A program made the translations under genes and the position numbers. Positions 36,901 to 48,900 of a stretch of 64,000 nt of DNA are shown one piece after another; the first letter of the stretch is position 1; each line of letters opens with the position of its first letter. The DNA is from Membranipora membranacea (taxonomy: Eukaryota; Bryozoa; Gymnolaemata; Cheilostomatida; Membraniporidae), in contig OU612068.1 of assembly GCA_914767715.1 (NCBI GenBank), forward strand, positions 29,948,001-30,012,000, read 5' to 3'. The notes below the pieces were generated by a model. That model saw only the letters and a program-made list of their open reading frames with translations, made no database searches and was not told the DNA's origin.

Positions 36901-39900
36901 ATGCCAAAGGGAACATAACCCTCAATAAAGATACGAAAGCTTGTACACGACAGCCAGGTTCAGGTGTAACATACCCCGTCATGAACATTCTCAGGCTGAA
37001 GCGCTTTAGTTATTTTACACCTTAGAACAGGAGTACGCGGATCACTAGAGATTGCTGTTTCCTCTAACCAGTTAAACATCTCGGATTCAGATCCTCCGAC
37101 CCACTTCTTATTTGTTTTAACACTGTTGCTAAAAATAGACATCTTGTAAAATTATGTCGCCACAGCCACACTTGCATATTGTGAGGAAGTGTGAACTCGT
37201 TTTCAGACATTTTTTTAGACAAGTTAAAGAGTGTATTAGGGAGTATTAGAAGCATTACAATTGAACTTATGGCATCATGACAATGCCATTGTGGGAGAAG
37301 ACCACCTAGGCAATTAAAAACCTATTTACACACATTAAATACAATGACAGAGCAAAGTTTTTTAGGCAGTAAACATTGTCAAATTTGGATGACTTGTAAC
37401 TTTTAAAAATGGAGCGGAATGCAATGCCCTGGAATTTGAATAAGAACACAACGGGCTAGTTATAGAAAATTGCAAAAAACTGGTAACAACTCAACGCCGC
37501 GTCAAAAACATGTGATTTTGTGAATCCCTATAAATCAAGTATAGCTCACAAGCGTACATATTCTAGAACAAAAAATTCGAGCCAGACTCCGGCCCATCAC
37601 CCTTATCTTTTCTTCGTATCAGTTTTTTCGTGTTATGGGCGTTCACAAAACTTAAGGGTACTTCATGGCAATCAGTCATGTCTTTCCAACTTCTTTGCGT
37701 CACGAGCCGTATCAAGAACATGTTTATTTACAAAACAGACTAGTCATCGACATGGCAGTATTGTATCTGAACAAGGAAGAAAGCTGGCTAAAATCTCCCA
37801 TATCAAATACGATAAAAGCTGTGGAATAGACTGAAACAATAATAGAGCTGACTAAATATCAGATATCAGACTCGGCTTTATCGGCTGATTCTTCCTGGAA
37901 CAGATACATGGCCGGGACTTTTCCCATGTTCAAGTTACCAGAGGCGAATTTTCATGGGGGTTTAGACGTTTAGTTCCTTAACTTTTAGGGCTTTGAATAG
38001 AAATTTGATAACAAAAGCTGTGTGTGTACTATAACTGATAGATAACTAGAGTGGATCTGATTTCTGACTTCTATTTAATACTTGTGTCAGTCATGATGAG
38101 GTTATGTACCTATGTATATTTTATTTAGCACCTAATGCCAATCTGATCCTGATTACTTTTCTGAATTTCCTCCTAACTGACGCCAACAATGCTATTTTTT
38201 TCATGTGTCCAGCAGGGCGCACATGTCCAAGGTTCATAGATGCAGAAAAGTCTTGTGGCAAAATCAATCTAATATCGATCAGAATTGCAACAAGATGATG
38301 TAATTGGATGAATGTCAGAGATTTAATGGTATTTTTATCAGGCCTACGCAGGATGTGATGGAGGTGTTTGACCCTCCCAATGAGGTTGAGGTCGAGGAAA
38401 CAACACACCTGTTTTCAATCTCAGCCTGCGTTGACTGTTTGACACCTTTAGTAGCCTGATACATCACTTTTGCTTTTCTCTTCGCTTCCTCTTGACCCAG
38501 CCTACGATTGAACTGTAGTAAAAGCTTTTCCGCAAAAAGCTTACCTGCTCCATATATTCTTCCATAATTGAAAACCTGTTAGAAATACAGACATCTTATA
38601 GACAACAGTATGCCACTCATTTAAGCGTGAAGAGAAAACTTCTGCATTTTAAATGAGTAAAGCCAAAAAAAATTACAACATAACTCGCAAACTGACACTG
38701 CTGCAGCAGTCATAAAAAAGTGATTGACAGAAAACTTGTTCACCGCTGAAAAGAGAACGTGTAAACAATATAGTGGTCTCGACAATTTAGGGGTACACTA
38801 AATTTAGGCTACTAGTCTTGAAAAGAAATCATCGTTATGTCAAGAGAAGACCCATGCAGGTGTGACTTAGCTAACAGAACCACTAAAACGCTCAGTGTAA
38901 GACAGCAGTTTCCTGACTCCGCAGGATCAATCATGGTTGTGAAAACACATCTGAAAACTTTCTCCGGTTGCCCCACACCTACCCAATGAAGATCATTGTA
39001 ACGCATTGTAATAAAAAGGGAATTGACCAACAGAGAAAAGGTTCACCTTGGCTTCATCACGACTGATTCCGATGAGGTTTGCAGTTTTACTATGCAGGTC
39101 AGTACCATCAGATTTCTTACCCTGTAGAGCCATCCAACCTAACGCAGTACATCCTACAACACATGTACAAAAGTCTCTAGAGATCTCGTACTATAGGAAT
39201 TGCGGAGGGGCCGTTGTGCAATGAGTAAGGCATGGGTCTTTCAATCGAGAGGTCCTGTGTTCGATTTCCTGCGTATCACGGCGGTGTCAGGAAGAGCATC
39301 CGGCCTCAGATGCTCCTGTGCCCCATCAGAACCTGCACTGATACCGGAACAAAAAAAAAACAAGCAACATCATGGTTTCTCACACGGTATCACAGGGTAT
39401 CGAGACTATAAATGGCATGAGTTTTATATATATAGTATAGTATAATAGACTATATTGTAGGTGATAATGGTAATAATATAGTGTGAGTTTGAATAGACTG
39501 CAGAGATGAGCTTATTACCCATCACGTGTTCAGTATATAGTACATACCATGACTATATATGATACTGCATGTATATGTAATATATACTATAAACATGTAA
39601 TATATATAACTAGAAATGCCGCGATCATAAATGCCACAAAACTTCAGGGGTGTGGATGATAGACACTCAGGTTGTCGATTGAGTTTACGATGGATGGCCA
39701 ATTGGCGATGTCATTACAAGTGCAAACTAAAATGGCTGTCCTTTCCATGCAACCTATGAGGAAGACAACCTGAGTATCGTTGACCTATTAGGTGGCAGAA
39801 CTCCCACCCCCCTCAATTATTTTCAGTGAGTACAGCCATAGAATATAGCGCAACAGACATGTTATAATTGTGGTACAAACCACCAAGTAGTGAAAGAGAT

Positions 39901-42900
39901 GATATGTAAAAAAAAATCAGTTTTCACCGGGACTTGAACTCGGGCCTCCCGCGCAATAAACATGTTATAATTGTGGTATAAACCACCAAGTAGTGAAAGA
40001 TATTATAAATGTAAAAAAAAAATTATGGGTAAAGTAGGCTGTTTTTTAATTTTTAATTAAATTTAAGCTTTCATGGCATAAATCAGACAAGAAAATATAA
40101 AGAGCACACCCTCATCTGGTTTTACTACACATACGTGGTAGGACACAGGACTGTGATTCAGCCGTTTTTTCTATTTCTTTCAAAAACACTTTTTGAAAAA
40201 GTGATATGAGGCACTGGTTATGGGTTTTTGTATACACATGTGTTTATCATAAACACATAACTTTCAGTTTTGTGGATAATCATAGATAAATAATAAATGT
40301 TATAAGTATGTATTGTATATATTGTATATAATATATACAATACATATTAATAATATTTACTATTTATCTGATTTGTACATATATCTATAGTATATTGATA
40401 TATAAGATAAATACATATAATACAGAACATGTATATAAAGTATACTACATAAAGCGCAATACAAGATATACCGTGTATATACAATACAGTTTTTACCATG
40501 CATAGCAGCGAAGTGAGCATCACCAAGAAGAGAAGCAATCCAGAGCTCCTGAGAATCAACATCCGCACCGACAAAGTGATATCCGGGAGGCGACTGAATC
40601 ATGGCCTTCAACTCGCTACCAATTCTGTCTGTCTACAATAAAAGATGTTGGTCTTATGTATACATTAACAGTGGTCCCTGAGTAGTGAATGATGACACAA
40701 GGGTGAGGGGGTCTTGACGATTTCAACAAGAGTGTACGCATGTGAGTGTTGGTGGGACAATTGTTGCAGTGAATCAATGTAGAGTTGGCATCCTCCCTGG
40801 CCGTGCAACAGCAATAACACATTGATTATGTCACAATACCAAAAACAACAAAATGCAATGAGGGTTAGAAGTGAAGGAATCAGATACTCAGTATCACACA
40901 GGGGTGGCTTCATGCTGCTGGGGCAAGCCATGAGGGGCTAGAACCTGGAGAAGGCCTCAAAACAGAGATTGACTCTTTTTTTTTCTAGATGTCCTGTGTG
41001 TTTGGCAGCAGTATGCCCTGACAGTATATTGCAGTCTCCTATATAAAAGAGATTCAGTTCTAACATACTATACCTTAGGGGAGTGAAGTATCCTAGAAGG
41101 AAGAGTTAGCCTTTCGCAACGGCGAAACTCAACCAGATTACTCCGCCCCCACCTTAGCTAGAGATTGTTGCAAGCTATCATTGAGTCGACCCTAAACAAG
41201 CTCAACTAACCTCTGGCTAATGTATACTCCTCATGGACTTCCACAGAATAGACAGTTTTCTGAGCTCCGATTTAGGCCTCAATTCGAAGTTGTCCTCTCT
41301 CCAGTTTGGTACTTTTAACCCACGCCGCATAGGAAAAACGTGCTGAAAAGAGGGTTATGTTGAAAACCGCTTATAATAGGAAAAAAATTATTTTTGATTC
41401 AGAATCTGCAACATTGAAAACTCATATGGACATAGTTTGGGAAATAATTTTAGTAATCGGATAGTCAATTATAGCATTTTCTGCCTGTTTTGCGGACCAT
41501 TTGGCAGAATTTTTCATGAGTTTCGTCTCCAAAATTAAGATTTATCAACATTCAAGTCTCCAGTGAATTGGAAACCCTGTCTCGCAAGGTTTTCAATGGT
41601 GCAGACTCTGAATCGAAAATCATTTTTATCCTATCATAAGCGGTTTTCAAGATAGCCCTCTTTCAACAGGTTTTTCCTATGCGGCGTGGGTTAAAAGTAC
41701 CAAACTGGAGAGAGGACAACTCCGAATTGAGGCATAAATAAGAGCTCAGAAAACTGTCTATAACAAGGTTTACCACAGGCCTTCCATGACATAGCGCAAT
41801 TCTGGCATAATATGACAGCCTGTCCCTCTACATACATTATCATTAGATACATCCCAGCATTGTTCTGGTGTCAGTGCTTCAGAATCATAACAATAGAAAA
41901 GTGATACCTTAGCATTACTGGCAGTAAGCCAGGTCCTCTCCACACCCCGCCTGGTTACAGTACCAGCCACCACGATCCTTGGTAGAATAGCTCCATATAG
42001 TCCGTCTGGGTTATATGAGTTATCTTCTGTTATGTGTTCAGGTAAACTATCATGATCCAGAGATACTACCATCTGCTTCCTGTATAACAAGGACAGGATG
42101 TACTGGAAATAGTGGCCCAGAGCAGAGTTTTTGCGGGCCGAAAAACAAATTTGGGAGGTTAAGCTATGATTCAATGTGCTTTTTTTGATAGATTCATGAA
42201 GCAGAGCATTATGGGTATTCCATAAATAAACTGTGATGTTCATTATAGGCTCTGCTATGCTAAAATATTGTATTGCCGAAATTTTTAAAGGTGACATTTT
42301 ATGTGTATTTTAACCATGAACATATAAATACTATTTATACCTTTATGATTTTAACAGATAAGAAAAATGCCTCCTACATCTTGAATTTTTGGCAAGCTCA
42401 ATCAGAGGTAATTTTGTAAAAAAAATTTCAATGAATGATAAATAGATTTTTATCAATTAACTATTTTTAAGTAAACCCCATTTTTATTTTGAATAATGAG
42501 AACTTAAATTCAAACTGTGGACTCATTAACTTTTTCTTCTTCCTCGAACTCTTATCAGACAAAAACATTTTAAGGACTTCAAGGAGCCAAAATAGTCAAA
42601 AGTCAGCGCTAATTGTATCTGAAGAAAGTGTAGGCCAAAGTCAGCAAACAGATTGTTAACACAACAAAATCAGTTGATGTACAGAAAACGTGAGAGAAAG
42701 CATACTGTATATGGTGGAGTAAAAAGTAACAATACAAGATAACAATGCCTTATACAACTTAGTCTAGAATTGTTCGTGGAATTCAGTGCAAAGAGAGGAG
42801 AGTGTCAAGACCGTAGGTTATCTGAAATAACTGGTACACAATTGTTTCTCTTATTTTGTTGAAAAATCTCTCCAAATTAGAAGGATGTGTGATTGCTTGT

Positions 42901-45900
42901 TGTTTCTAGTAAAGGTATCCACCTCAAAACAGGAGCAAATATCCGAATATATACCATTATTTCAGCAATTACAGCAGGTGTGTTCACCAAACTATGTGGC
43001 TCTTGCTGTACTCCTTAATCGCAGATTATAAAAGGGAACTGCTGAGTGGACCAGTGGTTGGATTTTGGTCAGAAAGCAGCAAAGCAACTTCTTAAAACAT
43101 TACTCCGGTGATTAGGCTTTTATTCCCATATAACTCACATAATACGATCCCGGGCATTCTTCCAGTATGTGCCCTGTATGCTTAGTCTGAGTACCCGATC
43201 AGCATCGGAGCCAGCGGAGGACGTCAGCATACCGCTCCCTATCTCTGATAGAAAGTCTTTGCTCAGTGGGTTACCAACATTGGACCTCTCGCCATTCTAC
43301 GAAGTACACAACAATAACATTCAATTATCAGACCAAATAAAAGTGAAAGAAAATTTTAAGAAACACAACAAACTTCACTCTTGGTGCTATATCGTATTGA
43401 ATTTTTTGAATTCTGTCTCTGCCACATGTCGTTTCAAAATGTTTTGTCGAGCTAAAAAATCAGTACTAGTTTTTAAAAATTGATCCGCATGATAATATTT
43501 ACTTTTTAACGAAGAGTGAATCTGAAAGCTGCACATATTGTGCTCTAAAACACCGTAAAAAATATTTTAAAATACCACGTAATAACTAGGCCAGAAGCAG
43601 CCTAGGTGTAACTGCTCTATAAAAAAATGGCACGGACAATTTTTGATCGCAGGAAACTGATCGCATATTATACTTCATTGATGTTTCTTCTGTAAAATTC
43701 ACCGGGTGTACCCAGTTGTAGTGGTCATATTTAGAAATTTAAAGGTGTTTTGTTTTTGCATTATATGTGTGGGGACATAACTCCTACTCTGTGTAATATT
43801 ACTAATCTAATCTTCAGGGAATTCCAGGTTGAAACTGCATTGTGGGGATTTTGTTGACTTATTTATTTATTATTTATTTACCAAGTAAACTTGCAGAAGT
43901 CTGCTCGTGTTAGATCAGGACAAATTTAAAATTTTCAATAAGTATAATGTCAGATCTTTATGAGGTTAGTATGATACTGTCTTGCGGCAGCATATCCGCA
44001 ATATTTCTCAAAATTGCATATAATAAGTGAAATGTTAAGAATTCAATAAAAGGTGTTTCTAGGGTGGAACAACGTGCTGAATCCAATATTAAGGGTGTAC
44101 CCAGTTGTAGCGATCTTGTCAGCGGCAGCATATCCTCATTTCCTCTAAAAATTGCTTTTAATGAGTGAAATATTAAGAGTTTAAATAAAAGGTGTTTCAA
44201 CGGTATAATAACGTGCTGAATATAAAGAAATAAGAAGAACCTAGAAGAAGTTTGATCCAACTGCCTGCATGCCTGTTGCTCCCGATCCACTGGTCACGCC
44301 GCAGCGTGACCAGTGGATTGGAAGCCACTCGGAATGCAGGCAAACGGACCAAACTTGGTCTACACCTGTACCCAGTCGTAGCAATCATGTCAGCGGAAGA
44401 TCGGCAGCATATCGCAATTTTTCTCAAAATCGCTTATAATAAGTGAAATGTTACGAGTTTTAAACAAGGGTATATCTAGGGTAGAACAACGCGCTGAATC
44501 TAAAATTGAGAGTGTACCCGGTTGTAGCAATGATGTCAGCGGCAGTGCGGCAGCATACCTGCAATTTTCTTCACAATCGGTTAGGTAAGTGAAATGTTAA
44601 GTGATTAATATGGTCAGCAGGAAACACGACTATATGTATGATTTTAGCAAGATCATCACATCATTTTAAAAGGTGGTCAGCGACAGCACTACATCTCAAT
44701 GAGAACAAGACAAAAAGCAGCCTAGACGTGAGACAAATTTGATGTAGGAAAAAAGTGTGTACCCAGTTGAAGAGGTCAGCCGCAGCACTACTGCATATCC
44801 CAAATATTCACACTATCGATATGTGATTAGTGGGAAGTCAATAGGTTGATGCAGTTGACACAAGTCAAGACTATAGTCCTGGGTTCTACATTGTATATGT
44901 TTTATCATTGCATGAGGTGGTTGGTGAGAGACAGCGCTACCACATATCCCCATATCATGTCATTAGCATGTTAGGAAAGTATGCGAAGCTGGCATATCTA
45001 AGTTTTTCAGACTCTGACAGTTGGGTTTCTTTGCTGAAAAGTGAGGCACTTATTGAACTCTTTGCTCATGTGTTATGCAAAAGATATCCAGCCAAAAAAT
45101 GACATAAGAGGCAATTGAAACATCGAAAATGTTGTTGGTAATTGCCCCAAGACAGTGGTCTTAAGACCATACAATATCATACTAGTCCCATAAGAACTTT
45201 GACATAATTCAATTGAAATTTTTCAATTTGTGCTGGTCTGATACGAGCAGACTTCTCTACAAGTTTACTTTGTGAAGTAATTGCCATGTCAACTAATCCC
45301 ACAATGCAATTTCAACCTGGAATTCCCTGATGATTAGATTAATTAGACTACACAGAAGAGGTGTTATTTCCCCACACATATAATGCCAAAACAAAACGCC
45401 TTTTAATTTCTAAATATGACCACTACAACTGGGTACACCCAGTGAATTTTACAGAACATACACCAATGAAGTATAAAACGTGATCAATATCCTGCCATCA
45501 AATATTGTCGTGCCATAACAACTTATGCTATAGCTGCTTCTGGCCTAAATTTAGATTTAAATATGAAACGATCGGATATTAATTTAAGTAGTTTTTAATT
45601 CATGTGCTTCCTTCCAAAGCTACAAGAGACGACCGCAGCAGATGGCTTGGTATGAGGTCGCGTCAGTCGCTAGAAATTTAACTTCGATCATTCCTTATTA
45701 GAATTGAAATGATAATCACTTTTTTTGACTTGTCATGATGAATAATGGCTGGTTCACATTGTCCCAGATGACACTAGGATGCCATCCCAGATGCTTATCC
45801 CAGATGGTCCCAGTCACATTCATCCCACTTAATCTTCACTTCAAACAGAGAAAAAGTTTTTTTATGTCAGGTGCCATTGTTATTGATTGCATTTAATAAC

Positions 45901-48900
45901 CCTTGAAATGAGCATTGATCACACCATTTTCAGTCACAAGGCACGACTCTTTGGTTGTGTTTGATGATTGACCAATCACACTTCGTATAGAACAAACTAA
46001 GTGTTATACTAGATCCGATGCAATATTCTAAATACGTCTGAAATTTAACTACAGGCGATTTCGACACCATAAGACTCACAATTTTTTCCTGACAATAAAA
46101 TATTTTCAATCATGTCATAAGATAGATTTGCCCACCCAATGATGTAAAACTCTGTATTGCAAACGTACCTAGGTATCCTGATACCATTAGTGGCAGTTAC
46201 AGTATTGGCTCATATTTCATTGTTTGGTAGGAACATGCCCTTGCCACAATGTATTTCCAAATTCCGCCTAAACATATCCTTCCTTTTGGCTGATACAGTT
46301 GTATGTACCTGCCAGAAGGCTAAAGTGACATGTTTCCCTCAATTTCCTTTCAGGTTTAGCCACAATATCATTCATGGTATTCACCATTCATCATTAACTT
46401 AGCTTATTGGCATTAGTATTTTGTCAATTCATGATTTTTGTTACATCATCGTCAATTCTGGTCTAATGACGTAAGGCTATGAATACCTGACTTACTTTGT
46501 GAGGGAGTTTGTAGAACCAGCCTCCCCGTACCTTGACATCTCTGATTGGGCCAACACCGGCGTGCCACTGAGGACAAATCATTCCATCTTTACTTGTGTA
46601 TTTGGTGAAGAAAAGCTAAAAATATGTAAACAAACAACTTATTGTCGGACAGGTCAATGAATATGATTATGAATCATCTGTGCCAAATTTAGAAAGGGGC
46701 CGATGCCTAAGGTTTCAGGTTTCAGGATGATGTCCTTTTCGGAGTGATGGTGTAAGACTATTGGGAATTCTTTTACTTGTCAACTAGAATACCCGTCATG
46801 GTGGGTCATTCATTTGTCATACGCAATATTTGTCATACGCATTCATTTGTCATACGCAATATCATACATCATACGATATAACAGAAGAGGTGGCTTCCTA
46901 AAACAATGTGTCATTCTGAGCATACTGAACAACACATCCTGCTAACATAAGATTCCTCGAATTTGGAAAAATTGATTAATATAAGTCAATCTGAAGATTT
47001 GCCAGTTCAATCAGATTTGTATACCTTATGACATCATGTGTAAGTCATTATACTAACATTTGAAGTAGAGTTATTAAAATTAGACATGTGGTCGAGCTTG
47101 ACGACCTTTTTGCTGCCCAGGGTGGCCTGTAAGTGTGTATGATAGATAAGCGCACTAGCATATTTGTGCAATGTAACTTGTTAAATCGAAACTTAGCGCC
47201 TTGTGACTTTATAGTCAGGTATTACGGTATGGACATGATATTTGGTAATCTTTCATTTAAACCACAATGGTGTTATACCAGAGACTATGAACATATTATC
47301 TATAATCTCTGGTAATACTTTTAAAAGAACAACTCAATTTTATGGCAATGGAAACCCGCTGCAAAAATGTCTGAGATGCCATGATTGTTTAGTTGAATAT
47401 CAATAAAATGATGACTGCGTTGCTTATCTCAGTGGGGATTGGATCACATGGAACAGCTGTGTATATACGTAATCGATTTCATCATTTCAAAATCATGGTC
47501 ATGCAGGCGGTTTAAAGTACATGCAATTGTTCTGCTTGCCAAGGAAAAGTCACTCGAAAGTTCAATCATGATTCAGAAACTGGGACTGTAAATGATCTGA
47601 TGTTGTTTTGCCCCCCCCCCCCCCCGGTACATGTTTGTCCACGGATTCCAAACTTGATGTTTATTTCAGTCATGCCACCTCATCAGTCCAAGGAGTGCTT
47701 GAGGTGCGGCTGTCAAATTACCACTGGGTTCTAATGTCCTAATTTTACCAACACCAGCCAATATACAGTTTATGCCCAAATTTCAGCATTACATGAATGC
47801 AATGGTACGAATAGTAGATGGTTGTAACAATAAATAGTATAGTGAGTGTATAGTAAATGTATAGTAAATGTATAGTATATGTATAATATGTATGTAATAC
47901 GTATAGTACTATAAATGATACACTACATGCGATATGCTTTTGATATACAAATAATGATTATAATATAGAGTTGGATGGTATGTATACGTATAGGACATGT
48001 GTAGTAAATTTATCCGTATATAAATATATATATATATATATATTTATGTATATGGTTAAGATAACAAACCTGTTTCTGATGTTCAGACATGACCCTAACT
48101 TTACTCCAGATGGCCTCTGATTGTTTATATGTCAGACTGTTTTTCTCAAATGTTTCATCTATGAGGGAAGACATGTTTGTATTATCTAGTTGTGTGTATA
48201 CATCATCATAGGAAGCTGAGGTTGGTGTATTATACGCTATCTCTCTTGCTTCCCTAAAGAAAAAAAAAGAAAAATAATATGAGCAAGAATTCCGGTATAC
48301 TGGTACAATAAATTTTTATTCAGAATTTCATTTATTCCTTGTGCTACAACATAAGGCAGATGCATTAGGTTCCAATTGTGCTAAATTTATAACAAAAAAT
48401 CAATCAGATAAGTATTCCCTACCAGTGGGGTTTCAGGGCATTTATGGAGGCAATTCACTCGCTGGAAGCAGTTCTGACACGCCTAAATAATTGCATAACG
48501 TAGAACTATCAAAAATCTTTGAACATAAATACAATCAAGGCTGCTTTCTTAGAAAACTGTCACATGACAGTAATATAGAGAGACAGACAGACAGCAGTAT
48601 ATGAGCCATACTTGTAAGGATAGAGTGTGCCTGAAGGATCTACAGTAAAATCCTCAATCATAACATCGCCCTCCTCCTCTTCCTCTTTTATGATTTCATC
48701 CTGTTCTATTAATAGTAGAAGGAATCAGGGAAATGTCGAGTATATGTTTTGGAAAACACCTTTGTATCGCAATATCCTGCAGATATAATAGGGCTATAGA
48801 TTGCTATAATAGGGCTATTGATGTAATAGGGCGATTATAATAGGGCGATTATAATAGGGCGATTATAATAGGGCGATTATAATAGGGCGATTATAATAGG

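Larger units (their letters stand above)
43589..45545. mobile_element. 1.9-kb TIR element family B, copy 1
   Basis: The ends GGCCAGAAGCAGC and GCTGCTTCTGGCC are inverted repeats that continue imperfectly for about 300 bases, flanked by TA on each side. Inside are several degenerate units of about 130 bases around gtgtacccagttgtagc, gtcagcggcagcat and aagtgaaatgtta. It has no transposase ORF. Copy 2 is at 55475-57368. A TA target points to a Tc1/mariner-type or similar DNA transposon, by inference. Confidence 0.85.
43297..46495. other. POLG intron 12
   Basis: A 3.2-kb intron largely made of the 1.9-kb TIR element at 43589-45545 and the older repeat it interrupts. The rest (45746-46495) shows nothing recognisable. 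Confidence 0.75.

Noticed and set aside
41770-42297. 175-aa ORF as a single exon
   Set aside because: Only 41908-42079 is POLG exon 14; the N-terminal half reads intron sequence upstream of a good acceptor.
44908-45102. 64-aa ORF, with a similar one at 56591-56797
   Set aside because: Both lie in family B copies; the frame is not kept equally in the two and there is no recognisable domain, so a transposase is not supported.
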